NCBI RefSeq assembly: GCF_051014685.1
Contig: NW_027478873.1
Span: 248,001-312,000 of the forward strand
DNA length: 64,000 nucleotides
Direction of reading: 5' to 3'
Source: Ptiloglossa arizonensis
Taxonomy: Eukaryota > Arthropoda > Insecta > Hymenoptera > Colletidae
The notes beneath the pieces were generated by a model. The model saw only the letters and a list, made by a program, of their open reading frames with translations. It had not been told where the DNA came from and ran no database searches. Of the stretch, positions 25,400-39,300 are shown one piece after another. A program made the translations under genes and the position numbers. Positions within the stretch are counted from its first letter, which is position 1; each line of letters begins with the position of its first letter.

Positions 25400-27600
25400 T
25401 GGTGTGTGTACTTTTCCCCTAGGCCATTCCAGTTATTGGTTTCGAGTATCAGATTCCGAAAATTTTGTAGGTTTCTCAACCATTCCTCAATTTCAAACTC
25501 GCATATCTCGCGAACGGATTGACGAACTCGAGAAATTCCTGTTGCATCTGAAAGCAGAAACTCGCCCGATTACAACGGTGTGTGTACCCTTCCCCTAGGC
25601 CATTGCAGTTATTGGTTTCGAATATCAGACTTACGAAAACTTTGATGGTTTCTCGACCATTCCTCAATTTCATACTCCCATATCTCGCGAACGGATTGAC
25701 GAACTCGAGAAATTCCTGTTGCATCTGAAAGCAGAAACTCGCCCGATTACAACGGTATGTGTATTTTTGCCCTGGACCATAGTAGTTATTGGTTTCGAGT
25801 ATCAGATTCCGAAAATTTTGATGGTTTCTCAACCATTCCTTAACTTCAAACTCCCATATCTCGCGAACGGATTGACGAACTCGAGAAATTCCTGTTGCAT
25901 CTGAAAGTAGAAACTTGCCCGATTACAATGGTGTGTGTACTTTTCCCCTAGGCCATTCCAGTTATTGGTTTCGAGTATCAGACTTGCGAAAATTTTGATG
26001 GTTTCTCAACCATTCCATAACTTCAAACTCCCATATATGCGAACGGATTGACGAACTCGAGAAATTCCTGTTGCATCTGAAAGCAGAAACTCGCCCGATT
26101 ACAACGGGATGTGCATTTTTGCCCTAGGCCATAGTAGTTATTGGTTTCGAGTATAAGACATGCGAAAATTTTGATGGTGTCTCAACCATTCCTTAACTTC
26201 GAACTCCCATATCTCGCGAACGGATTGACGAACTCGAGAAATTCCTGTTGCATCTGAAAGCAGAAACTCGCCCGATTACAACGGTATTTGTATTTTTCCC
26301 CTAGGCCATCGTAGTTATTGCTTTCGAGTATCAGACATGCGAAAACTTTGATGGTTTCTCAACCATTCCTTAACTTCAAACTCCGATATCTCGCGAACGG
26401 ATTGACGAACTCGAGAAATTCCTGTTGCATCTGAAAGTAGAAACTCGCCCGATTACAATGGTGTGTGTACTTTTCCCCTAGGCCATTGCAGTTATTGGTT
26501 TCGAGTATCAGACTTGCGAAAACTTTGATGGTTTCTCAACCATTCCTTAACTTCAAACTCCCATATCTCGCGAACGGATTGACGAACTCGAGAAATTCCT
26601 GTTGCATCTGAAAGTAGAAACTCGCCCGATTACAATGGTGTGTGTACTTTTCCCCTAGGCCATTCCAGTTATTGGTATCGAGTATCAGACTTGCGAAAAT
26701 TTTGATGGTTTCTCAACCATTCCATAACTTCAAACTCCCATATCACGCGAACGGATTGACGAACTCGGGAAATTCCTGTTGCATCTGAAAGCAGAAACTC
26801 GCCCGATTACAACGGTTTGTGCATTTTTGCCCTAGGCCATAGTAGTTATTGGTTTCGAATATAAGACTTGCGAAAATTTTGATGGTTTCTCAACCTTTCC
26901 TCAATTTCAAACTCGCATATCTCGCGAACGGATTGACGAACTCGAGAATTTCCTGTTGCATCTGAAAGCAGAAACTCGCCCGATTACAACGGTATGTGTA
27001 TTTTTGCCCTGGACCATAGTAGTTATTGGTTTCGAGTATCAGACTTGCGAAAATTTTGATGGTTTCTCAACCATTCCATAACTTCAAACTCCCATATCAC
27101 GCGAACGGATTGACGAACTCGAGAAATTCCTGTTGCATCTGAAAGCAGAAACTCGCCCGTTTACAATGGTATGTGTACTCTTGCCCTAGGCCATAGTAGT
27201 TATTGGTTTCTAGTATCAGACTTGCGAAAATTTTGATGGTTTCTCAACCATTCCATAACTTCAAACTCCCGTATATGCGAACGGATTGACGAACTCGAGA
27301 AATTCCTGTTGCATCTGAAAGCAGAAACTCGCCCGATTACAACGGTTTGTGCATTTTTGCCCTAGGCCATAGTAGTTATTGGTTTCGAGTATCAGATTCC
27401 AAAAATTTTGTAGGTTTCTCAACCTTTCTTCAATTTCAAACTCGCATATCTCGCGAACGGATTGACGAACTCGAGAAAATCCTGTTGCATCTGAAAGTAG
27501 AAACTCGCCCGATTACAATGGTGTGTGTACTTTTCCCCTAGGCCATTCCAGTTATTGGTTTCGAGTATCAGACTTGCGAAAATTTTGATGGTTTCTCAAC
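25400..27600. repeat. Satellite segment duplicated 21.9 kb downstream
   Basis: A run of monomers with distinctive variants, including GAATATCAGACTTACG near 25620 and CCAAAAATTTTGTAGG near 27393, recurs at 47300-49500 with a constant offset of 21,894 bp (124 monomer lengths). The 25228 and 27347 variants are also 2,119 bp (12 monomers) apart within this segment. Confidence 0.78.
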
Positions 27601-29199
27601 CATTCCATAACTTCAAACTCCCATATATGCGAACGGATTGACGAACTCGAGAAATTCCTGTTGCATCTGAAAGCAGAAACTCGCCCGATTACAACGGTTT
27701 GTGCATTTTTGCCCTAGGCCATAGTAGTTATTGTTTTCGAGTATCAGATTCCGAAAATTTTGATGGTTTCTCAACCATTCCTCAACTTCAAACTCGCATA
27801 TCTCGCGAACGGATTGACGGACTCGAGAAATTTCTGTTGCATCTGAAAGCAGAAACTCGCCCGATTACAACGGGATGTGCATTTTTGCCCTGGACCATAG
27901 TAGTTATTGGTTTCGAGTATCAGATTCCGAAAATTTTGATGGTTTCTCAACCATTCCTCAACTTCAAACTCGCATATCTCGCGAACGGATTGACGGACTC
28001 GAGAAATTTCTGTTGCATCTGAAAGTAGAAACTCGCCCGATTACAATGGTGTGTGTACTTTTCCCTTAGGCCATTCCAGTTATTGGTTTCGTGTATCAGA
28101 CTTGCGAAAACTTTGATGGTTTCTCAACCATTCCTTAACTTCAAACTCCCATATCTCGCGAACGGATTGACGAACTCGAGAAATTCCTGTTGCATCTGAA
28201 AGTAGAAACTCGCCCGATTACAATGGTGTGTGTACTTTTCCCCTAGGCCATTGCAGTTATTGGTTTCGAGTATCAGACTTGCGAAAACTTTGATGGTTTC
28301 TCAACAATTCCTTAACTTCAAACTCCCATATCTCGCGAACGGATTGACGAACTCGAAAAAATTCCTGTCGCATCTGAAAGTAGAAATTTGCCCGATTACA
28401 ATGGTGTGTGTACTTTTCCCCTAGGCCATTCCAGTTGCTGGTTTCGAGTATCAGACTTGCGAAAATTTTGATGGTTTCTCAAACATTCCATAACTTCAAA
28501 CTCCCATATCACGCGAACGGATTGACGAACTCGAGAAATTCCTGTTGCATCTGAAAGCAGAAACTCGCCCGATTACAATGGTGTGTGTACTTTTCCCCTA
28601 GGCCATTCCAGTTATTGGTTTCGAGTATCAGACTTGCGAAAATTTTGATTGTTTCTCAACCATTTCTCAATTTCAAACTCGCATATCTCGCGAACGGATT
28701 GACGAACTCGAGAAATTCCTGTTGCATCTGAAAGCAGAAACTCGCCCGATTACAAAGGTTTGTGCATTTTTGCCCTAGGCCATAGTAGTTATTGGTTTCG
28801 AGTATCAGATTCCGAAAATTTTGATGGTTTCTCAACCATTCCTCAATTTCAAACTCGCATATCTCGCGAACGGATTGACGAACTCGAGAAATTCATGTTG
28901 AATCTGAAAGTAGAAACTCGCCCGATTACAATGGTGTGTGTACTTTTCCCCTAGGCCATTCCAGTTATTGGTTTCGAGTATCAGACTTGCGAAATTTTTG
29001 ATTATTTCTCTACCATTCCTTAATTTCAAACTCGCATATCTCGCGAACGGATTGACGAACTCGAGAAATTCCTGTTGCATCTGAAAGTAGAAACTCCCCC
29101 GATTAGAATGTTGTGTGTACTTTTCCCCTAGGCCATTCCAGTTATTGGTTTCGAGTATCAGACTTGCGAAAATTTTGATGGTTTCTCAACCATTCCTTA

Positions 29200-31500
29200 A
29201 TTTCAATCTCACATATCTCGCGAACGGATTGACGAACTCGAGTAAATCCTGTTGAATCTGAAAGCAGAGACTCGCCCGATTACAACGGCATGTGTATTTT
29301 TTCCTAGGCCATAGTAGGTATTGGTTTCGAGTATCAGACTTGCGAAAATTTTGATGGTTTCTCAAACATTCCTTAACTTCAAACTCCCATATCTCGCGAA
29401 CGGATTGACGAACTGGAGAAATTCCTGTTGCATCTGAAAGTAGAAACTCGCCCGATTACAATGGTGTGTGTACATTTCCCCTACGCCATTCCTGTTATTG
29501 GTTTCGAGTATTAGACTTGCGAAAATTTTGATGGTTTCTCAACCATCTCTTAACTCCAAACTCCGATATTTCGCGAACGGATTGACGAACTTGAGGAATT
29601 CCTGACGCATGTGAAAGTAGAAACTTGCCCGATTACAATGGTGTGTGTACTTTTCCCCTAGGCCGTTCCAGTTATTGGTTTCGAGTATCAGACTTGCGAA
29701 AATTTTGATGGTTTCTCAACCATTCCATAACTTCAAACTCCCATATCTCGGGACGGATTGACGAACTGGAGAAATTCCTGTTGCATCTGAAAACAGACAC
29801 TCGCCCGTTTACAACAGTGTGTGTCTTTTGCCCTAGGCCATAGTAGTTATTGGTTTCGATTATCAGACTTGCGAAAATTTTGATGGTTTCTTAACCATTC
29901 CATAACTTCAAACTCCCATATCACGCGAACGGATTGACGAACTCGAGAAATTCCTGTTGCATCTGAAAGCAGAAACTCGCCCGATTACAAATGTGTGTGT
30001 ACTCTTCCCCTAGGCCATTGCAGTTATTGGTTTCGAATATCAGACTTGCGAAAACTTTGATGGTTTCTCGACCATTCCTCAATTTCATACTCGCATATCT
30101 CGCGAACGGATTGACGAACTCGAGAAATTCCTGTTGCATCTGAAAGCAGAAACACTCCCGATTACAACGGTATGTGTATTTTTGCCCTGGACCATAGTAG
30201 TTATTGGTTTCGAGTATCAGATTCCGAAAATTTTGATGGTTTCTCAACCATTCCTCAATTTCAAACTCGCATATCTCGCGAACGGATTGACGAACTCGAG
30301 AAATTCCTGTTGCATCTGAAAGTAGAAACTCCCCCGATTAGAATGTTGTGTGTACTTTTCCCCTAGGCCATTCCAGTTATTGGTTTCGAGTATCAGACTT
30401 GCGAAAATTTTGATGGTTTCTCAACCATTCCTTAATTTCAATCTCACATATCTCGCGAACGGATTGACGAACTCGAGTAAATCCTGTTGAATCTGAAAGC
30501 AGAGACTCGCCCGATTACAACGGCATGTGTATTTTTTCCTAGGCCATAGTAGGTATTGGTTTCGAGTATCAGACTTGCGAAAATTTTGATGGTTTCTCAA
30601 ACATTCCTTAACTTCAAACTCCCATATCTCGCGAACGGATTGACGAACTGGAGAAATTCCTGTTGCATCTGAAAGTAGAAACTCGCCCGATTACAATGGT
30701 GTGTGTACATTTCCCCTACGCCATTCCAGTTATTGGTTTCGAGTATTAGACTTGCGAAAATTTTGATGGTTTCTCAACCATCTCTTAACTCCAAACTCCG
30801 ATATTTCGCGAACGGATTGACGAACTTGAGGAATTCCTGACGCATGTGAAAGTAGAAACTTGCCCGATTACAATGGTGTGTGTACTTTTCCCCTAGGCCG
30901 TTCCAGTTATTGGTTTCGAGTATCAGACTTGCGAAAATTTTGATGGTTTCTCAACCATTCCATAACTTCAAACTCCCATATCTCGGGACGGATTGACGAA
31001 CTGGAGAAATTCCTGTTGCATCTGAAAACAGACACTCGCCCGTTTACAACAGTGTGTGTCTTTTGCCCTAGGCCATAGTAGTTATTGGTTTCGATTATCA
31101 GACTTGCGAAAATTTTGATGGTTTCTTAACCATTCCATAACTTCAAACTCCCATATCACGCGAACGGATTGACGAACTCGAGAAATTCCTGTTGCATCTG
31201 AAAGCAGAAACTCGCCCGATTACAAAGGTGTGTGTACTCTTCCCCTAGGCCATTGCAGTTATTGGTTTCGAATATCAGACTTGCGAAAACTTTGATGGTT
31301 TCTCGACCATTCCTCAATTTCATACTCGCATATCTCGCGAACGGATTGACGAACTCGAGAAATTCCTGTTGCATCTGAAAGCAGAAACACTCCCGATTAC
31401 AACGGTATGTGTATTTTTGCCCTGGACCATAGTAGTTATTGGTTTCGAGTATCAGATTCCGAAAATTTTGATGGTTTCTCAACCATTCCTTAACTTCAAA
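29200..31500. repeat. 7-monomer HOR, period 1,235 bp, two copies
   Basis: The TTCAATCTCACATATC variant at 29203 and 30438, the CTCGGGACGGATTGACG variant near 29746 and 30981, and the CCATAGTAGGTATTGG variant near 29310 and 30545 all recur at 1,235 bp. The CGGGACGG lesion is found nowhere else in the window, which makes this a clean recent tandem duplication. Confidence 0.85.
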
Positions 31501-31919
31501 CTCCCATATCTCGCGAACGGATTGACGAGCTCGAGAAATTCCTGTTGCATCTGAAAGTAGAAACTTGCCCGATTACAATGGTGTTTGTACTTTTCCCCTA
31601 GGCCATTCCAATTATTGGTTTCGAGTATCACACTTGCGTAAATTTTGATGGTTTCTCAACCATTCCTCAATTTCAAACTCGCATATCTCGCGAACGGATT
31701 GACGAACTCGAGAAATTCCTGTTGTATCTGAAAGCAGAAACTCGCCCGATTACAACGGTATGTTTACATTTCCCCTAGGCCATTGCAGTTATTGGTTTCG
31801 AGTATCAGACTTGCGAAAACATTGATGGTTTCTCAACCATTCCTCAATTTCAAACTTGCATATCTCGCGAACGGATTGACGAACTCGAGAAATTCCTGTT
31901 GCATCTGAAAGCAGAAACT

Positions 31920-33350
31920 CGCCCGATTGAAACGGTATTAGTATTTTTCCCCTAGGCCATTGCAGTTATTGCTTTCGAGTATCAGACTTGCGAAAATTTT
32001 GATGGTTTCTCAACCATTCCTTAATTTCGAACTCCCATATCTCGCGAAAGGATTGACGAACTCGAGAAATTCCTGTTGCATCTGAAAGCAGAAACTCGCC
32101 CGATTACAATGGTGTGTGTACTTTTCCCCTAGGCCATTCCAATTATTGGTTTCGAGTATCAGACTTGCGTAAATTTTGATGGTTTCTCAACCATTCCATA
32201 ACTTCAAACTCCCATATATGCGAACGGATTGACGAACTCGAGAAATTCCTGTTGCATCTGAAAGCAGAAACTCGTCCGATTACAACGGGATGTGCATTTT
32301 TGCCGTAGGCCATAGTAGTTATTGGTTTCGAGTATAAGACATGCGAAAATTTTGATGGTTTCTCAACCATTCCTTAACTTCAAACTCCCATATATGCGAA
32401 CGGATTGACGAACTCGAGAAATTCCTGTTGCATCTGAAAGCAGAAACTCGCCCGATTACAACGGTATTTGTATTTTTCCCCTAGGCCATTGTAGTTATTG
32501 GTTTCGAGTATCAGATTCCGAAAATTTTGATGGTTTCTCAACCATTCCTCAATTTCAAACTCGCATATCTCGCGAACGGATTGACGAACTCGAGAAATTC
32601 CTGTTGCATCTGAAAGCAGAAACTCGCCCGATTGCAACGGTATGTGTATTTTTGCCCTGGACCATAGTAGTTATTGGTTTCGAGTATCAGATTCCGAAAA
32701 TTTTGATGGTTTCTCAACCATTCCTCAACTTCAAACTCCCATATCTCGCGAACGGATTGACGAACTCGAGAAATTCCTGTTGCATCTGAAAGTAGAAACT
32801 CGCCCGATTACAATGGTGTGTGTACTTTTCCCCTAGGCCATTCCAGTTATTGGTTTCGAGTATCAGACTTGCGAAAATTTTGATGGTTTCTCAACCATTC
32901 CATAACTTCGAACTCCCATATCACGCGAACGGATTGACGAACTCGAGAAATTCCTGTTGCATCTGAATGCAGAAACTCGCCCGATTACAACGGTTTGTGC
33001 ATTTTTGCCCTAGACCATAGTAGTTATTGGTTTCGAGTATAAGACTTGCGAAAATTTTTATGGTTTCTCAACCATTCCTCAATTTCAAACTCGCATATCT
33101 CGCGAACGGATTGACGAACTCGAGAAATTCCTGTTGCATCTGAAAGTTGAAACTCGCCCGATTACAACGGTATGTGTATTTTTGCTCTAGACCATAGTAG
33201 TTATTGGTTTCGAGTATAAGACTTGCGAAAATTTTTATGGTTTCTCAACCATTCCTCAATTTCAAACTCGCATATCTCGCGAACGGATTGACGAACTCGA
33301 GAAATTCCTGTTGCATCTGAAAGTAGAAACTCGCCCGATTACAATGGTGT
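31920..33350. repeat. Downstream copy of the 20.4-22.0 kb satellite segment
   Basis: Partner of 20440-22010 at an offset of 11.3-11.5 kb. It carries the same rare variants (TGAAACGGTATTAG; GATTGCAACGG near 32633; CTGAATGCAG near 32964) with a few private substitutions. Confidence 0.8.
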
Positions 33351-36300
33351 GTGCACTTTTCCCCTAGGCCATTCCAGTTATTGGTTTCGAGTATCAGACT
33401 TGCGAAAATTTTGATGGTTTCTCAACCATTCCATAAGTTCAAACTCCCATATATGCGAACGGATTGACGAACTCGAGAAATTCCTGTTGCATCTGAAAGC
33501 AGAAACTCGCCCGATTACAACGGGATGTGCATTTTTGTCCTAGGCCATACTAGTCATTGGTTTCGAGTATAAGACGTGCGAAAATTTTGATGGTGTCTCA
33601 ACCATTCCTTAACTTCGAACTCCCATATCTCGCGAACGCATTGACGAACTCGAGAAATTCCTGTTGCATCTGAAAGCAGAAACTCGCCCGTTTACAATGG
33701 TATGTGTACTCTTGCCCTAGGCCATAGTAGTTATTGGTTTCGAGTACCAGACTTGCGAAAACTTTGATGGTTTCTTAACCATTCCTTAACTTCAAACTCC
33801 CATATCACGCGAACGGATTGACGAACTCGAGAAATTCCTGTTGCATCTGAAAGCAGAAACTCGCCCGTTTACAATGGTATGTGTACTCTTGCCCTAGGCC
33901 ATAGTAGTTATTGGTTTCGAGTATCAGACTTGCGAAAACTTTGATGGTTTCTTAACCATTCCTTAACTTCAAACTCCCATATCTCGCGAACGGATTGACG
34001 AACTCGGGAAATTCCTGTTGCATCTGAAAGCAGAAACTCGCTCGTTTACAATGGTATGTGTACTCTTGCCCTAGGCCATAGTAGTTATTGGTTTCTAGTA
34101 TCAGACTTGCGAAAATTTTGATGGTTTCTCAACCATTCCATAACTTCAAACTCCCGTATATGCGAACGGATTGACGAACTCGAGAAATTCCTGTTGCATC
34201 TGAAAGCAGAAACTCGCCCGATTACAACGGTTTGTGTATTTTTGCCCTGGACCATAGTAGTTATTGGTTTCGAGTATCAGATTCCGAAAATTTTGATGGT
34301 TTCTCAACCATCCCTTAACTTCAAACTCCCATATCTCGCGAACGGATTGACGAACTCGAGAAATTCCTGTTGCATCTGAAAGTAGAAACTCGCCCGATTA
34401 CAATGGTGTGTGTACTTTTCCCCTAGGCCATTCCAGTTATTGGTTTCGAGTATCAGACTTGCGAAAATTTTGATGGTTTCTCAACCATTCCATAAATTCG
34501 AACTCCCATATCACGCGAACGGATTGACGAACTCGAGAAATTCCTGTTGCATCTGAATGCAGAAACTCGCCCGATTACAACGGTTTGTGCATTTTTGCCC
34601 TAGACCATAGTAGTTATTGGTTTCGAGTATAAGACTTGCGAAAATTTTTATGGTTTCTCAACCATTCCTCAATTTCAAACTCGCATATCTCGCGAACGGA
34701 TTGACGAACTCGAGAAATTCCTGTTGCATCTGAAAGTTGAAACTCGCCCGATTACAACGGTATGTGTATTTTTGCTCTAGACCATAGTAGTTATTGGTTT
34801 CGAGTATAAGACTTGCGAAAATTTTTATGGTTTCTCAACCATTCCTCAATTTCAAACTCGCATATCTCGCGAACGGATTGACGAACTCGAGAAATTCCTG
34901 TTGCATCTGAAAGTAGAAACTCGCCCGATTACAATGGTGTGTGCACTTTTCCCCTAGGCCATTCCAGTTATTGGTTTCGAGTATCAGACTTGCGAAAATT
35001 TTGATGGTTTCTCAACCATTCCATAAGTTCAAACTCCCATATATGCGAACGGATTGACGAACTCGAGAAATTCCTGTTGCATCTGAAAGCAGAAACTCGC
35101 CCGATTACAACGGGATGTGCATTTTTGCCCTAGGCCATACTAGTCATTGGTTTCGAGTATAAGACGTGCGAAAATTTTGATGGTGTCTCAACCATTCCTT
35201 AACTTCGAACTCCCATATCTCGCGAACGCATTGACGAACTCGAGAAATTCCTGTTGCATCTGAAAGCAGAAACTCGCCCGTTTACAATGGTATGTGTACT
35301 CTTGCCCTAGGCCATAGTAGTTATTGGTTTCGAGTATCAGACTTGCGAAAACTTTGATGGTTTCTTAACCATTCCTTAACTTCAAACTCCCATATCACGC
35401 GAACGGATTGACGAACTCGAGAAATTCCTGTTGCATCTGAAAGCAGAAACTCGCCCGTTTACAATGGTATGTGTACTCTTGCCCTAGGCCATAGTAGTTA
35501 TTGGTTTCGAGTATCAGACTTGCGAAAACTTTGATGGTTTCTTAACCATTCCTTAACTTCAAACTCCCATATCTCGCGAACGGATTGACGAACTCGAGAA
35601 ATTCCTGTTGCATCTGAAAGTTGAAACTCGCCCGATTACAACGGTATGTGTATTTTTGCTCTAGACCATAGTAGTTATTGGTTTCGAGTATAAGACTTGC
35701 GAAAATTTTTATGGTTTCTCAACCATTCCATAACTTCAAACTCCCGTATATGCGAACGGATTGACGAACTCGAGAAATTCCTGTTGCATCTGAAAGCAGA
35801 AACTCGCTCGATTACAACGGTTTGTGCATTTTTTCCCTAGGCCATAGTAGTTATTGGTTTCGAGTATAAGACTTGCGAAAATTTTTATGGTTTCTCAACC
35901 ATTCCTCAATTTCAAACTCGCATATCTCGCGAACGGATTGACGAACTCGAGAATTTCCTGTTGCATCTGAAGCAGAAACTCGCCCGATTACAACGGTATG
36001 TGTATTTTTGCCCTGGACCATAGTAGTTATTGGTTTCGAGTATCAGACTTGCGAAAATTTGGATGGTTTCTCAACCATTCCATAACTTCAAACTCCCATA
36101 TCACGCGAACGGATTGACGAACTCGAGAAATTCCTGTTGCATCTGAAAGCAGAAACTCGCCCGTTTACAATGGTATGTGTACTCTTGCCCTAGGCCATAG
36201 TAGTTATTGGTTTCTAGTATCAGACTTGCGAAAATTTTGATGGTTTCTCAAACATTCCATAACTTCAAACTCCCATATATGCGAACGGATTGATGAACTC

Positions 36301-39300
36301 GAGAAATTCCTGTTGCATCTGAAAGCAGAAACTCGCCCGATTATAACGGTTTGTGCATTTTTGCCCTAGGCCATAGTAGTTATTGGTTTCGAGTATCAGA
36401 TTCCGAAAATTTTGTAGGTTTCTCAACCATTCCTCAATTTCAAACTCGCATATCTCGCGAACGGATTGACGAACTCGAGAAATTCCTGTTGCATCTGAAA
36501 GCAGAAACTCGCCCGATTACAACGGTGTGTGTACCCTTCCCCTAGGCCATTGCAGTTATTGTTTTCGAATATCAGACTTGCGAAAACTTTGATGGTTTCT
36601 CGACCATTCCTCAATTTCAAACTCGCATATCTCGCGAACGGATTGACGAACTCGAGAAATTCATGTTGCATCTGAAAGTTGAAACTCGCCCGATTACAAC
36701 GGTATGTGTATTTTTGCTCTAGACCATAGTAGTTATTGGTTTCGAGTATAAGACTTGCGAAAATTCTTATGGTTTCTCAACCATTCCTCAATTTCAAACT
36801 CGCATATCTCGCGAACGGATTGACGAACTCGAGAAATTCCTGTTGCATCTGAAAGTAGAAACTCGCCCGATTACAGTGGTGTGTGCACTTTTCCCCTAGG
36901 CCATTCCAGTTATTGGTTTCGAGTATCAGACTTGCGAAAATTTTGATGGTTTCTCAACCATTCCATAAGTTCAAACTCCCATATATGCGAACGGATTGAC
37001 GAACTCGAGAAATTCCTGTTGCATCTGAAAGCAGAAACTCGCCCGATTACAACGGGATGTGCATTTTTGCCCTAGGCCATACTAGTCATTGGTTTCGAGT
37101 ATAAGACGTGCGAAAATTTTGATGGTGTCTCAACCATTCCTTAACTTCGAACTCCCATATCTCGCGAACGCATTGACGAACTCGAGAAATTCCTGTTGCA
37201 TCTGAAAGCAGAAACTCGCCCGTTTACAATGGTATGTGTACTCTTGCCCTAGGCCATAGTAGTTATTGGTTTCGAGTATCAGACTTGCGAAAACTTTGAT
37301 GGTTTCTTAACCATTCCTTAACTTCAAACTCCCATATCACGCGAACGGATTGACGAACTCGAGAAATTCCTGTTGCATCTGAAAGCAGAAACTCGCCCGT
37401 TTACAATGGTATGTGTACTCTTGCCCTAGGCCATAGTAGTTATTGGTTTCGAGTATCAGACTTGCGAAAACTTTGATGGTTTCTTAACCATTCCTTAACT
37501 TCAAACTCCCATATCTCGCGAACGGATTGACGAACTCGAGAAATTCCTGTTGCATCTGAAAGTTGAAACTCGCCCGATTACAACGGTATGTGTATTTTTG
37601 CTCTAGACCATAGTAGTTATTGGTTTCGAGTATAAGACTTGCGAAAATTTTTATGGTTTCTCAACCATTCCATAACTTCAAACTCCCGTATATGCGAACG
37701 GATTGACGAACTCGAGAAATTCCTGTTGCATCTGAAAGCAGAAACTCGCCCGATTACAACGGTTTGTGTATTTTTGCCCTGGACCATAGTAGTTATTGGT
37801 TTCGAGTATCAGATTCCGAAAATTTTGATGGTTTCTCAACCATCCCTTAACTTCAAACTCCCATATCTCGCGAACGGATTGACGAACTCGAGAAATTCCT
37901 GTTGCATCTGAAAGTAGAAACTCGCCCGATTACAATGGTGTGTGTACTTTTCCCCTAGGCCATTCCAGTTATTGGTTTCGAGTATCAGACTTGCGAAAAT
38001 TTTGATGGTTTCTCAACCATTCCATAAATTCGAACTCCCATATCACGCGAACGGATTGACGAACTCGAGAAATTCCTGTTGCATCTGAATGCAGAAACTC
38101 GCCCGATTACAACGGTTTGTGCATTTTTGCCCTAGACCATAGTAGTTATTGGTTTCGAGTATAAGACTTGCGAAAATTTTTATGGTTTCTCAACCATTCC
38201 TCAATTTCAAACTCGCATATCTCGCGAACGGATTGACGAACTCGAGAAATTCCTGTTGCATCTGAAAGTTGAAACTCGCCCGATTACAACGGTATGTGTA
38301 TTTTTGCTCTAGACCATAGTAGTTATTGGTTTCGAGTATAAGACTTGCGAAAATTTTTATGGTTTCTCAACCATTCCTCAATTTCAAACTCGCATATCTC
38401 GCGAACGGATTGACGAACTCGAGAAATTCCTGTTGCATCTGAAAGTAGAAACTCGCCCGATTACAATGGTGTGTGCACTTTTCCCCTAGGCCATTCCAGT
38501 TATTGGTTTCGAGTATCAGACTTGCGAAAATTTTGATGGTTTCTCAACCATTCCATAAGTTCAAACTCCCATATATGCGAACGGATTGACGAACTCGAGA
38601 AATTCCTGTTGCATCTGAAAGCAGAAACTCGCCCGATTACAACGGGATGTGCATTTTTGCCCTAGGCCATACTAGTCATTGGTTTCGAGTATAAGACGTG
38701 CGAAAATTTTGATGGTGTCTCAACCATTCCTTAACTTCGAACTCCCATATCTCGCGAACGCATTGACGAACTCGAGAAATTCCTGTTGCATCTGAAAGCA
38801 GAAACTCGCCCGTTTACAATGGTATGTGTACTCTTGCCCTAGGCCATAGTAGTTATTGGTTTCGAGTATCAGACTTGCGAAAACTTTGATGGTTTCTTAA
38901 CCATTCCTTAACTTCAAACTCCCATATCTCGCGAACGGATTGACGAACTCGAGAAATTCCTGTTGCATCTGAAAGTTGAAACTCGCCCGATTACAACGGT
39001 ATGTGTATTTTTGCTCTAAACCATAGTAGTTATTGGTTTCGAGTATAAGACTTGCGAAAATTTTTATGGTTTCTCAACCATTCCATAACATCAAACTCCC
39101 GTATATGCGAACGGATTGACGAACTCGAGAAATTCCTGTTGCATCTGAAAGCAGAAACTCGCTCGATTACAACGGTTTGTGCATTTTTGCCCTAGGCCAT
39201 AGTAGTTATTGGTTTCGAGTATAAGACTTGCGAAAATTTTTATGGTTTCTCAACCATTCCTCAATTTCAAACTCGCATATCTCGCGAACGGATTGACGAA

